Source: an uncultured Bacteriovoracaceae bacterium (lineage in GTDB: Bacteria > Bdellovibrionota > Bacteriovoracia > Bacteriovoracales > Bacteriovoracaceae). From it: a DNA stretch of 53,883 bases. A model generated the notes under the pieces. It saw only the letters and a program-made list of their open reading frames with translations, made no database searches and had not been told where the DNA came from. This document shows positions 8,720-16,500 of this stretch, in pieces (position 1 is the first letter of the stretch; the number at the start of each line of letters is the position of its first letter). The position numbers were made by a program, and so were the translations under genes. The DNA lies in NCBI GenBank assembly GCA_938034385.1, contig CALHLC010000047.1, forward strand, positions 1 through 53,883, in the 5' to 3' direction.

Positions 8720-9219
8720 TAACTCTCTATTACTATAAATTTGAATTGTTCATAACCTGAGTCCGCAGAAATATCCATTAGCTTATCAATATGCTCATAA
8801 TTTAACTCTCTATCCATGATCAGATTTATAATTCCGTTAAATCCTGAAGCTTTATCGGATTGCATTTCAATTTGCTCTGTATTTTCTTTCAAGGCTAATA
8901 ATTCATTTTTAATTAATACGTCTTGTTCATCTGACCACTGCCCATCATTTTCAAGTGTTGTAATTAATTTTTCTTCAATGAAAACTTCAAAGTCCTTAGA
9001 CATCTGAATAGTTATACCTTTTCTTGTTAGAGTCTTCGAGATTGAATCAGGAATAGAAATACCCTTGTTAATTTTTAAAGCAAACTCATCGACTGAATAA
9101 TTTTTCAAAAGAAAAACTAATAAAATCACAAGAATATCTAAGAGCGAACTCATCTCTAATTCGAATGGCTCAGCACTTGCTCTTCTAGTTCTATTTCTAA
9201 TAAATCGTTTATTTGCCAT
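8719..9219 (-). CDS. aglS: TolR/ExbD-family motor stator protein (AglS-like)
   Basis: 166 residues: a short basic cytoplasmic tail (residues 1-20), one transmembrane helix (about 23-40), then a periplasmic domain. The helix carries Asp28 in the context MSSLLDILVILLVF, the position of the proton-binding Asp of TolR, ExbD and MotB-like subunits. It is the second of two ExbD-like genes directly after a TolQ-like gene. In Myxococcus, AglR (TolQ-like) with AglQ and AglS (two TolR-like proteins) forms the proton-driven gliding motor. The start overlaps the region between the two genes with a 3-nt gap. AglS rather than AglQ is chosen by gene order only. Confidence 0.8.
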   Translation of the reverse strand: MANKRFIRNRTRRASAEPFELEMSSLLDILVILLVFLLKNYSVDEFALKINKGISIPDSISKTLTRKGITIQMSKDFEVFIEEKLITTLENDGQWSDEQDVLIKNELLALKENTEQIEMQSDKASGFNGIINLIMDRELNYEHIDKLMDISADSGYEQFKFIVIES

Positions 9220-9222
9220 AAT

Positions 9223-9894
9223 CTAATCTTCAAAAATTATTTGGTTAAATAAATTTCCTATTTTCACTTCGGTTACTAATTCAAGAATTTCCTCGTCAGT
9301 TTTACCTTGCTCCCGATATTTTTTAGTTAAAAGTCTTCTTCTCTCATCTAAGATTTCTTCATTTAAAATATCGTCAATTTCTTCTGCTCTCTTGCCTTCA
9401 TCTTCTAACTCTTGTCTTCTCTTTTCTTGTTGAGCTAGTCCCATTTCATAGATCCTGTCTGCTCCTCGCAGTTTATCCAGAATCATTACTAGATTGTTGT
9501 AAGTAACTTTTTTATGAGTAGCTATAACAACTCTCCTCTCTGTTGGATGCTCATTTTTTATCTCTTGAATTTTTTGCTCTATACTTTGTTCAAACTCTTC
9601 ATTGCCCCAATCAGTTTCAAATCGCTCTAACTCTTTTCTACTTAAAGAATTAACAAAACGAATACTTTTATTACTGACATACACTTTTAATTCAAACTTC
9701 TTCTTTTTTTGTTGAGGTGTGCTTTCTGCAGGTTCTTGATAAATCGGAAGATCTGATCCTATTTCATAAATTCTCAATAATTGAACTGAAAACAAAAGAA
9801 AAAAGATTAGAACAAATACAACATCCAGGATGGGAGTTAAGTTTAACCCATCAGCTTTTGGCTTTTTTCTTCTTGCACTTGGTAAGGAATACAT
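9223..9894 (-). CDS. aglQ: TolR/ExbD-family motor stator protein (AglQ-like)
   Basis: 223 residues, longer than a typical ExbD (about 140). After a basic tail there is one transmembrane helix (about 19-42) with Asp24 in LTPILDVVFVLIFF, matching the conserved proton-path Asp. The periplasmic region contains a DKLR/ExbD-like fold (THKKVTYNNLVMILDKLRGA, about 126-147). An additional charged, coiled-coil-like C-terminal extension of about 60 residues follows (QQEKRRQELEDEGKRAEEID). It begins 5 nt after the TolQ-like stop and precedes the second ExbD-like gene by 3 nt. The extra coiled-coil tail is unlike standard TolR and may contact the periplasmic TPR partners; that is inference. Confidence 0.8.
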   Translation of the reverse strand: MYSLPSARRKKPKADGLNLTPILDVVFVLIFFLLFSVQLLRIYEIGSDLPIYQEPAESTPQQKKKKFELKVYVSNKSIRFVNSLSRKELERFETDWGNEEFEQSIEQKIQEIKNEHPTERRVVIATHKKVTYNNLVMILDKLRGADRIYEMGLAQQEKRRQELEDEGKRAEEIDDILNEEILDERRRLLTKKYREQGKTDEEILELVTEVKIGNLFNQIIFED

Positions 9895-9899
9895 TCTTT

Positions 9900-10532
9900 T
9901 TAATCTCTTCCAACAACTTTCATTGTTCCTAAAATATCAAGTAACTTCACTGAATATTGATCAATATTCGAAATAACTCTTCCGGCCCTTGATGATAGAA
10001 GATTATGAAAAACCATTAAAATGATTGCAGAGATTAGTCCTGCAGCAGTTGTATTCATGGCTTGAGAAATACCCTCTGATAAAACCCGTGCCTTATCTGC
10101 AGGATCAGCGGCTCCAACAGCTTCAAAAGCTGCAATTAGTCCAAAGATTGTACCTAAAAGTCCCAATAAGGTTGATACATTCGCCAAAAGTCCTAATAGA
10201 CTTAAATTTTTCTCTGCTCTTGGAATCATATCTAAAGCAGTGGCATCAATTGCATTTTGAATCTGATCAGTCCCTTGAGAAGATCTTTTCAAACCACTTT
10301 TTATTATTTGAGGAAGTGCCGCTTTAGAACCCGAACAATATTGAATAGCTTCCTTAACATTATTTGATAACACTAGTTTTTGAATTTCATTCATAAAACT
10401 GGAAGAATTTATATCTAAACTTTTTAATCTAATAAGCCGCTCTAAAACAAATGCAACTCCAATTAAAAATATTGCTAAAATTATGTACATGAATGGTCCA
10501 CCCTGTACGAAAAAGTTTTGAATCCACTCCAT
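9900..10532 (-). CDS. aglR: TolQ/ExbB/MotA-family proton channel (AglR-like)
   Basis: 210 residues with three predicted transmembrane helices (about 13-30, 110-135 and 155-178). The characteristic TolQ/ExbB segment LLGLLGTIFGLIAAF lies in helix 2, and NTTAAGLISAIILM lies in helix 3. The cytoplasmic loop between helices 1 and 2 is of normal ExbB size. It is the first gene of the 708-10532 operon, followed by two ExbD-like stator genes, as in the aglRQS gliding motor. Generic tolQ or exbB is the alternative name. No tolA, tolB, pal or tonB receptor gene is nearby, and the downstream FHA/AgmX and TPR genes favour the gliding-type assignment. Confidence 0.85.
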   Translation of the reverse strand: MEWIQNFFVQGGPFMYIILAIFLIGVAFVLERLIRLKSLDINSSSFMNEIQKLVLSNNVKEAIQYCSGSKAALPQIIKSGLKRSSQGTDQIQNAIDATALDMIPRAEKNLSLLGLLANVSTLLGLLGTIFGLIAAFEAVGAADPADKARVLSEGISQAMNTTAAGLISAIILMVFHNLLSSRAGRVISNIDQYSVKLLDILGTMKVVGRD

Positions 10533-10576
10533 TTTTATCCTTCCTTGGTCTGTAATAATTAAATTCCTGATAAAAG

Positions 10577-10604
10577 AATATAAAGAAGTGGGTCAATGAG
10601 TCAA
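10577..10604 (-). promoter_or_regulatory. Sigma70-type promoter of the gliding-type operon
   Basis: Reading on the minus strand, a -35 box TTGACT (10604-10599) is separated by 16 nt from a -10 box TATATT (10582-10577). Transcription would start near 10570, leaving a leader of about 38 nt before the aglR-like ATG at 10532. The ribosome binding site AAGGAAGG falls in that leader. This is the only strong promoter seen for the nine-gene run down to 708. Confidence 0.7.
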
Positions 10605-10625
10605 TTTAAAGAAAATTTAATGAAC

Positions 10626-11261
10626 TTAAAAAATTTGGAAAAAAGTGTTGAGACAATACATTGAAAAACCCGAGAGTAATGGTATGGATAAATTATCATT
10701 AATTTTAGTAAAAGATACTAATTCACTAATAGCGCCCATAAAGCCAGCAATAAAGCTAAATACAAATGCATTTAGTCCTACAATACCCAAGGACTTCAAG
10801 TAAAGATGACAAATAAAATAACAAATTAACCAACAAGATAGGCAGCCTTCTAAACTTTTATTTGGTAAAATTTTATTCTTACCAAATAAAACACCCATTA
10901 ACGAACTAAAAGGGTCAGCAAAGACCAAAAAGAAAATCGAAATTAGTGCGATATGTTTTGGGAATAATAATAAGCTTAATCCTGCACCCATTGCATAGTA
11001 TGGCAACCCAGAAACCTTCTCGGCTTCATCTTGCCTAAGCAATCTACTACCAACTTTTAAAAAAAATGTATTCAAAAAATTGCTCTTTAACCGTAAAAAC
11101 TCAAAAGAAAACGTAACAAGGGCAAACGAGATACCAAACTTAGCAAGGACATTTAAAGGAACATTTAAAAAATAGAAAGTATATAAAGCAAATAATCCAG
11201 TTCCTATATGCCAAGCCTTTCTTGATAAATGCAGATCTGATCTATGATTTAATGTTTTCAT
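10626..11261 (-). CDS. Dolichol/phytol kinase-like integral membrane protein
   Basis: About 211 residues with six or seven hydrophobic helices. Near the N-terminus is the motif LSRKAWHIGTGLFALY, the conserved RKxxHxxxG signature of the CTP-dependent dolichol/phytol/diacylglycerol kinase group (SEC59/VTE5-like). The segment VFADPFSSLMGVLFGKNK later in the chain matches the family's 'aDpfAsliGrrfGk' motif. A TTG at 11270 would add three residues; I prefer the ATG at 11261. The substrate cannot be told from sequence and could be a polyprenol, diacylglycerol or another lipid alcohol. It is divergent from the ParA-like gene and ends about 20 nt before the gliding operon promoter. Confidence 0.75.
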   Translation of the reverse strand: MKTLNHRSDLHLSRKAWHIGTGLFALYTFYFLNVPLNVLAKFGISFALVTFSFEFLRLKSNFLNTFFLKVGSRLLRQDEAEKVSGLPYYAMGAGLSLLLFPKHIALISIFFLVFADPFSSLMGVLFGKNKILPNKSLEGCLSCWLICYFICHLYLKSLGIVGLNAFVFSFIAGFMGAISELVSFTKINDNLSIPLLSGFSMYCLNTFFQIF

Positions 11262-11321
11262 TTTCTTCAAAAGCTTTATTGCTCCCCACTATTCCGAGTA
11301 AAAAAGTCAGACTTGTGCTAA

Positions 11322-11349
11322 ACTATATTTTACCAAACAATCTTTTAAA
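11322..11349 (-). promoter_or_regulatory. Possible promoter for the kinase-like gene
   Basis: On the minus strand TTTAAA (11349-11344) and TATAGT (11327-11322) are 16 nt apart. The -35 is weak (4 of 6) and the -10 good (5 of 6). The site faces the promoter of the divergent operon and shares bases with the palindrome at 11347-11370, so both directions could be controlled together. Confidence 0.35.
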
Positions 11350-11358
11350 CCTTATACT
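11329..11358 (+). promoter_or_regulatory. Possible promoter of the ParA-like/rluD operon
   Basis: TTTACC (11329-11334) and TATACT (11353-11358) lie 18 nt apart, giving a start near 11365 and a leader of about 42 nt ending in a GGAAG ribosome binding site at about 11394. The -10 box lies inside a palindrome, so a bound repressor would block it. The -35 match is moderate. Confidence 0.4.
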
Positions 11359-11370
11359 TTAATAAGGTTT
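11347..11370. promoter_or_regulatory. Perfect 9-bp inverted repeat overlapping the -10 region (operator-like)
   Basis: AAACCTTAT (11347-11355) and ATAAGGTTT (11362-11370) are exact inverted copies separated by six bases. The element lies between two divergent genes and covers the putative -10 box of the plus-strand operon and the -35 of the minus-strand gene. There is no T-run after it in either direction, so a terminator is unlikely. A dimeric repressor site is the simplest reading; an mRNA leader hairpin is the alternative. Confidence 0.45.
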
Positions 11371-11406
11371 CATAATGAAATCTAGTTTATCACGGAAGAA
11401 ACAACC

Positions 11407-12387
11407 ATGACGCATCATGAAAATTTTACATCTATAAGTTCTACCAAGATTCTCAGTCAGTTTAACTTAAAACTCAGCCTATTTGAAGATAAGAAGGTTT
11501 GGGCAATTGGTGGTGGAAAAGGAGGCGTAGGAAAAAGCTTCCTATGTGCAAATATTGCCATCGAACTCGCAGCAATGGGGTCAAAAGTTATTGCTATAGA
11601 TTTAGATCTCGGAGGTGCAAACCTTCATACTTGCCTTGGTCAAAAGATACCAGAGCATACTTTAAGTGATTATTTCAGCAAAAAAGTTCTAGATATAAAA
11701 GAAATATTAACTCCTACTGACCATGAAAACTTAAGCCTTATTAGTGGGGCCCAAGATGAATTAGCTATTGCAAACTTAAAGTCTTCTAATAAAAATAATT
11801 TTTTGCACGATTTAAAAAACCTTGATGCTGATTACATTATTTTTGATCTTGGTGCGGGAACATCTTTAAATACTTTAGATTTCTTTATTAGTGCTGATGT
11901 AGGAATTCTAGCGACTCTTCCTGAGCCTACTTCTATTGAAAACACTTATCGATTTCTAAAATCTTGTTTTTTTAGAACAGTACAACTAAGTGAGAACTTC
12001 CATAAAATTTCTCACTTATTAAAGAAGGTCTCTCAAGGTAAGATTACTAATATATCTATGAGCCCGGTCGAAGTTTTAAATGAAATAAAATCAATAGATC
12101 CTCAAATTTATGATGAGCTAAAAGTTGAACTTGATAAAATGAACTACTACTTGGTTATGAATCAAGTAAGAAGTTTTTCAGAAGAAAAGCTTGGATACTC
12201 TATTGAGAAAATATGTAAAAAATATTTTGGATTTCCTGTCAATTACTTAGGACAAATTAGTTATGACCCAGCTGTATGGCAAAGTATAAGAGTAAAGAAA
12301 TCTTTACTTCAAAGATACCCAAATTCAAATAGTGCAAGTGAGCTAAAAGAGCTCGTGACCAAGTTATATCAAAAGGAATTATTATGA
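11407..12387 (+). CDS. MinD/ParA/FlhG-family ATPase
   Basis: 326 residues with the deviant Walker A motif GGGKGGVGKSFLCANIA (about residues 36-52), the IDLDLGGANLHTCLG switch region and a downstream IIFDLGAG Walker B. This is the P-loop family that includes FlhG/FleN, MinD and ParA. The first 30 residues are family-variable. It is the first gene of a run with the J-like/HTH gene (ATGA overlap) and the RluD gene, which is not a ParAB or MinCDE context, and no DNA-binding ParB partner is next to it. FlhG-like control of polar structures is the closest comparison, but the function is unassigned. Confidence 0.85.
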   Translation: MTHHENFTSISSTKILSQFNLKLSLFEDKKVWAIGGGKGGVGKSFLCANIAIELAAMGSKVIAIDLDLGGANLHTCLGQKIPEHTLSDYFSKKVLDIKEILTPTDHENLSLISGAQDELAIANLKSSNKNNFLHDLKNLDADYIIFDLGAGTSLNTLDFFISADVGILATLPEPTSIENTYRFLKSCFFRTVQLSENFHKISHLLKKVSQGKITNISMSPVEVLNEIKSIDPQIYDELKVELDKMNYYLVMNQVRSFSEEKLGYSIEKICKKYFGFPVNYLGQISYDPAVWQSIRVKKSLLQRYPNSNSASELKELVTKLYQKELL

Positions 12388-13010
12388 GCTCAACCTATTA
12401 TGATTTACTAGATATACCTCATAGTGCAACTCCTAAAATGATTGAAAGTGCATACTTTAGTGCTTTAGGCCTATTTAATGATCATAACCTTGCTGGCTAT
12501 TCAATCTTTTCAGAAAATGAAATAGAATCAAACAAAAATTTAATCGAAGAAGCCTATCTTGTTCTAAGCTCCGAGGATAAAAGAAAGGAATATAATGAGA
12601 TAAGAAATATCTCCAATGAGATTGATTTTTCTCTAGATAATAATAGAACAGGAAAAAAAGAAAATGCTTATGTGAACCCACTAGAAGCAAAAGAGAAGTT
12701 TAAATTAGATTATAGAATTAATAATGAATATGAAATAAGAATAGAACAAGAAATAGAGTATTCTGGACCATTCCTTCAATTTGTAAGAGAGTATAAAAAA
12801 GTTAGTCTTGATAGAATGGCAAATTTAACAAATATATTAAAAAGTTACCTTATTTCTATAGAGCAAGAACGATTTGATATGCTTCCAGCAACAGTTTATG
12901 CTAGAGGCTTTGTTTTCCAATACGCAAAAATCTTAAGACTCAATCCAGACCTAGTCACAGATGCTTATATTTCTAGACTCAAGCAGTATAGAAATGCTAA
13001 GTTATCGTAA
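12384..13010 (+). CDS. Degenerate J-domain/RodZ-type HTH protein
   Basis: 208 residues. Residues 1-73 have the outline of a J domain (TYYDLLDIPHSATPKMIESAY, then NLIEEAYLVLSSEDKRKEYNEI), but the catalytic His-Pro-Asp loop is absent, so it should not stimulate Hsp70 ATPase. Residues about 128-205 match the RodZ-type helix-turn-helix (FLQFVREYKKVSLDRMANLT, followed by LPATVYARGFVFQYAKIL). The RodZ transmembrane and periplasmic parts are missing, so it is soluble. The start overlaps the ATPase stop by ATGA, which argues for linked function, perhaps as an adaptor for that ATPase. Confidence 0.75.
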   Translation: MSSTYYDLLDIPHSATPKMIESAYFSALGLFNDHNLAGYSIFSENEIESNKNLIEEAYLVLSSEDKRKEYNEIRNISNEIDFSLDNNRTGKKENAYVNPLEAKEKFKLDYRINNEYEIRIEQEIEYSGPFLQFVREYKKVSLDRMANLTNILKSYLISIEQERFDMLPATVYARGFVFQYAKILRLNPDLVTDAYISRLKQYRNAKLS

Positions 13011-13970
13011 ATGAACTCAATAGAAATTCACGAACTAAAAATCACTGAAGAGGATCGCGATTTAAAAAGATTAGATCTTTTTTTGAAAAAGCATTTACCA
13101 GATCTTAGCCGAAGTTATATTAAAGACTTATTTGAAAAAAATCATATCACTTGTGATTCGGTGAAAATCAATTTAAAAAAGCTTCCACCTCTTGGATCTA
13201 ATATTATCGTCAAAATTCCTGAGCCAGAAAAAAGTGAACTTATTGCTCAAGACATAGACTTAGAAATTTTATACGAAGATGAGTTCTTATTATTTATAAA
13301 TAAGCCAGCGGGTATGGTCGTTCATCCAGCTCCTGGACATTGGAATAATACTCTCGTTAATGCTCTATTATTTCACTGTGATGATCTCAAAGGAATAGGA
13401 AATATTGAAAGACCAGGCATTGTCCATCGTCTAGACAAAGGAACATCAGGAGTTATGGTTGTTGCAAAAGAACAAAGAACTCATGCTGCCTTAGTTGATT
13501 TATTTAAGGCCCATGATTTATCAAGAGAATATATTGCTCTTACTTATGGAAAACTTCATCCAAAAAAAGAAACTATTGAAACTTTTATAAAACGAGATCC
13601 ACGCAATAGACAAAAAATGAGCTCACTTGTGAAGAATGGGAAAGTAGCTACAACTCACTATCAAGTCCTTAAGGAGTTTGATAAATCTAGCCTTGTAAGC
13701 CTTAAACTAGAGACAGGTAGAACTCATCAAATTAGAGTTCATTTATCTCAACAAAAACGAACTCCCATTTTAAATGATCATACTTATGGGAACCCTAAAA
13801 ACCATATAAAGTCTTTAGTTGGTCTAGGGGATATTCTGGGAGATTATACTCATCCTTTTTTGCATGCAAAAGCTTTATCACTAGTTCACCCAATGACAGG
13901 CAAAGACTTATCTTTTGAAAGTCCCGCTCCAGAAATGTTTCAGAAAGTTCTAACATTTTTAAAGCAATGA
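13011..13970 (+). CDS. rluD: RluD-family 23S rRNA pseudouridine synthase
   Basis: 319 residues: an S4 RNA-binding domain (about 16-75), then the pseudouridine synthase core. The signature RLDKGTSGVMVVAKE contains the catalytic Asp142. ETGRTHQIRVHL, which lines the active site, is also present. RluD modifies helix 69 of 23S rRNA during ribosome assembly. The length is typical for the RluA/RluD group. The ATG follows the previous stop without a gap, and its own stop overlaps the next gene by ATGA. RluC or another RluA-group enzyme remains possible because specificity is not readable from motifs. Confidence 0.85.
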   Translation: MNSIEIHELKITEEDRDLKRLDLFLKKHLPDLSRSYIKDLFEKNHITCDSVKINLKKLPPLGSNIIVKIPEPEKSELIAQDIDLEILYEDEFLLFINKPAGMVVHPAPGHWNNTLVNALLFHCDDLKGIGNIERPGIVHRLDKGTSGVMVVAKEQRTHAALVDLFKAHDLSREYIALTYGKLHPKKETIETFIKRDPRNRQKMSSLVKNGKVATTHYQVLKEFDKSSLVSLKLETGRTHQIRVHLSQQKRTPILNDHTYGNPKNHIKSLVGLGDILGDYTHPFLHAKALSLVHPMTGKDLSFESPAPEMFQKVLTFLKQ

Positions 13971-14545
13971 ATATTTATGAACAAAAATTAGATCTAGGAA
14001 ACTTTTGGGTACAAACTCAAAAGCCTCAAGATATTTTGATTCTTAATCAATGCCATAGCAATGTCATTGTTCCAATACATAAAAAAAGTGCAAATGCAGA
14101 TGGTTTCATCTGGAACAGTTCTGAGATTCAAAACAAAACGATTGCAATTTATACAGCAGATTGTTTACCAATTTTAATCGAAGGGTCTCTTGGAGGGGTC
14201 TTTCTTCATGCAGGTTGGCGAGGTGTTCAGAAAAAAATTCATACTCACGAAATAATTGATTCTATCAAACCAAAAAAGATCTTAATTGGTCCTAGCATTC
14301 AAGTCAGTAGCTTTGAGGTTACCAAAGAGTTCTATGATTACTTTCCAGTTTCTCGGAACTTTCAAACTCTTAACAAAAAGATTTACTTTAATTTACAAGC
14401 TCAAGTAATTGAAGATTTACAAAGAAAATGGCCCAAAGCTTCCATTATAGACGATAAAATAGATACTTTTTCGAATCTAAACTTCCATAGCTTTAGAAGA
14501 ACTGGAAAAACTGATCGTAATTACAATTTATATAAAATATATTAG
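13967..14545 (+). CDS. pgeF: PgeF/YfiH-type (LACC1-like) multi-copper fold protein
   Basis: 192 residues, shorter than most relatives (about 240). The family residues are present: LNQCHSNVIV with the metal-binding His, YTADCLPIL with the Cys, and FLHAGWRGV with the second His, plus the C-terminal SFRRTGKTDRN segment. Members act as purine nucleoside phosphorylase/adenosine deaminase-like enzymes or as a peptidoglycan editing factor that removes wrong muropeptide precursors. It sits directly downstream of rluD, an arrangement seen in many bacteria (rluD-yfiH). The shorter length comes mainly from the N-terminal part. The substrate is not certain. Confidence 0.85.
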   Translation: MNIYEQKLDLGNFWVQTQKPQDILILNQCHSNVIVPIHKKSANADGFIWNSSEIQNKTIAIYTADCLPILIEGSLGGVFLHAGWRGVQKKIHTHEIIDSIKPKKILIGPSIQVSSFEVTKEFYDYFPVSRNFQTLNKKIYFNLQAQVIEDLQRKWPKASIIDDKIDTFSNLNFHSFRRTGKTDRNYNLYKIY

Positions 14546-14578
14546 TATTTAGAAAAACATCTTTTAAAGGATAGGTTC

Positions 14579-15733
14579 ATGGCAAATAGAAGAACTCTCA
14601 CTACTAACGGTCTCAGTGTTTCAAATATGATTCTCATATTTTTAAATTTAGTTGGAATTGGGGTAACGATTTATCTTACTAATCATTATTTTAATGTTCA
14701 TTACCCGTCTCAAGGATTAACTGATACTAGTGGATGTGATTTTAACTCATTCTTTAATTGTGATGCCGCTACTTTTTCTCCTATTTCAAGTTTTAAAGGT
14801 GTTCCCCTTGCTATCTTCGGACTTGCGATGCATGTCATCTTTTTAATTGGATCCCTTGTTGGAAAGGAGAGCTTTGAAAGTACTAACAAATCTCTATCAC
14901 TTCTAAACGCAATTGGATGCCTTCTTTTATTTGTCTATTCACTAGTTGCTCTAGGTTCTCTTTGTCCTTATTGTACAGTTTACTATATTTTATCATGGGC
15001 GATCTTTTATATGTTTTGGAGAAAAAGCGATCTCCCATTTGCATCTATCTCACCTGTTCCTGCATTAGTCGCATTTTTAACAATGGGAGCATTTGCTGGG
15101 GCCACTTATAAAATCGCAAGCGGAAAAATTGCTGATCAGGAATCTATTGCTAGTCAAATTATCGAGCAATACTATGGACTCCCTAATCTTGGTAAACCTG
15201 AATTTGTATCTCCATTCACAATTGCAAAGTCTTTTGAAAATATCGATGACGCTCCTATTTGGATTGCTAAATTTTCAGATTTTCAATGTCCGTTCTGTAT
15301 GAGAGTTGCAAAGCAATTAGAAACTTTTGCTAAAAAATATGCCGGGAAAATTAATATTTATTATTATCCATACCCACTTAGTAATCTTTGTAATTCAAAT
15401 TTAAAATCAAGCTTTCACAAACATGCTTGTCAAGCTGCTCGAGTAGCCATGTGTAATCCTTCAAAATTCCATACTGTTCATGATGAAATTTTTGCTAATC
15501 AAAATGGCATAGATGCAAAATTCCTTGGTAGTTTACAAGCCAGTCATGGACTAAATGATTGTGACTCCGATCAAAGTAAAGATCTTCTTTCAAGGTTAAT
15601 AAGGCAAGGTGATGCTTACAAGGTAAAATCAACACCTACTCTTATTGTTAATGGAGTTAAAATTGAAGGAGCTCTTCCTGATGTACAATTTTTCAAACTC
15701 TTTGATGAGATTATAAAAAGATCAGAGAAATGA
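14579..15733 (+). CDS. VKOR-DsbA fusion, disulfide-forming membrane protein
   Basis: 384 residues. The N-terminal half has about five transmembrane helices with the VKOR cysteines: a loop pair Cys53 and Cys61 (SGCDFNSFFNCD) and the CPYC active site (129-132) that works with quinone. The C-terminal half is a thioredoxin-fold DsbA-like domain with CPFC at 237-240 and the cis-Pro region KVKSTPTLIVNG. One polypeptide thus combines the oxidant and its quinone-linked regenerator, replacing DsbA plus DsbB in the periplasm. The TatD gene overlaps its stop by ATGA. AAAGGATAGG before the ATG is a fair ribosome binding site. Confidence 0.9.
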   Translation: MANRRTLTTNGLSVSNMILIFLNLVGIGVTIYLTNHYFNVHYPSQGLTDTSGCDFNSFFNCDAATFSPISSFKGVPLAIFGLAMHVIFLIGSLVGKESFESTNKSLSLLNAIGCLLLFVYSLVALGSLCPYCTVYYILSWAIFYMFWRKSDLPFASISPVPALVAFLTMGAFAGATYKIASGKIADQESIASQIIEQYYGLPNLGKPEFVSPFTIAKSFENIDDAPIWIAKFSDFQCPFCMRVAKQLETFAKKYAGKINIYYYPYPLSNLCNSNLKSSFHKHACQAARVAMCNPSKFHTVHDEIFANQNGIDAKFLGSLQASHGLNDCDSDQSKDLLSRLIRQGDAYKVKSTPTLIVNGVKIEGALPDVQFFKLFDEIIKRSEK

Positions 15734-16500
15734 TAGATTCTCACTTTCATCTAGATTACCTAAAGGCCAGTGAAGAAGAAATTCTGATTCAGGAAGCAAA
15801 AGATGAAGGTGTCGAATTATTTATGACAATTTCAGTGAGTCCTAATAACTTACAAACAGTCATTGATATTTCAAAAAAATATGAAGAGATTTTTTGCACT
15901 CAAGGTATCCATCCCCATAGTGCTAGTGAATTCAATGATGATGTCGGAAAGATTATCAAGGATAATGCTTCAACACATGATAAAGTTTTGGCCATAGGCG
16001 AGATAGGACTAGATTATCATTACGATAAGTCCCCAAGAGAAATACAAAAAAAAGCTTTTATAGATCAACTAGAAATTGCAACTGACTTAAAACTACCTAT
16101 TGTCATTCATACTCGTGATGCCGAAGAAGACACATTAGAAATTATAAATAATCACGCAAAAAACTTAGATAGAAAAGGTGTCTTTCATTCTTTTACTTCA
16201 AAAATAGAGCTTGCTCACTTTGCCTTAGAGCAAGATTTCTATATTGGCTTCAATGGAATTATTACTTTTAAAAATGCTGAAAACGTTCGTAAGGTCGTAG
16301 AGATAACTCCGATGAATCGTATTTTATTAGAAACTGACTCTCCTTTTCTAACACCTACTCCTCACCGAGGAAAAGAAAACTCTCCAAAGTACTTAAAATA
16401 TATCGCTGAAAAAATTGCAGAGATTAAAAATGTTTCATTTGAAGAAGTTGTTAAGCAAAGCAATCTTAACTTTCATAATTTATTTAATCCCAAAGTCTAA
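15730..16500 (+). CDS. tatD: TatD-family metal-dependent DNase
   Basis: 256 residues with the TatD metal sites in order: HFH near the N-terminus (DSHFHLDY), the EIGLDYHYD motif, IHTRDAEE, FHSFTS and ETDSPFLTP. The chain length matches the family (about 260). Members are cytosolic 3'-5' exonucleases acting on single-stranded DNA or RNA, or D-aminoacyl-tRNA deacylase-like hydrolases. The start overlaps the VKOR-DsbA stop by ATGA. The gene ends 21 nt inside the convergent DUF72 gene. Confidence 0.9.
   Translation: MIDSHFHLDYLKASEEEILIQEAKDEGVELFMTISVSPNNLQTVIDISKKYEEIFCTQGIHPHSASEFNDDVGKIIKDNASTHDKVLAIGEIGLDYHYDKSPREIQKKAFIDQLEIATDLKLPIVIHTRDAEEDTLEIINNHAKNLDRKGVFHSFTSKIELAHFALEQDFYIGFNGIITFKNAENVRKVVEITPMNRILLETDSPFLTPTPHRGKENSPKYLKYIAEKIAEIKNVSFEEVVKQSNLNFHNLFNPKV

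Noticed and set aside
9900-10532. Classical tolQ-tolR or exbBD of a TonB system
   Set aside because: There are two ExbD-like genes and the FHA/AgmX and TPR genes follow; no tolA, tolB, pal or receptor gene is present.
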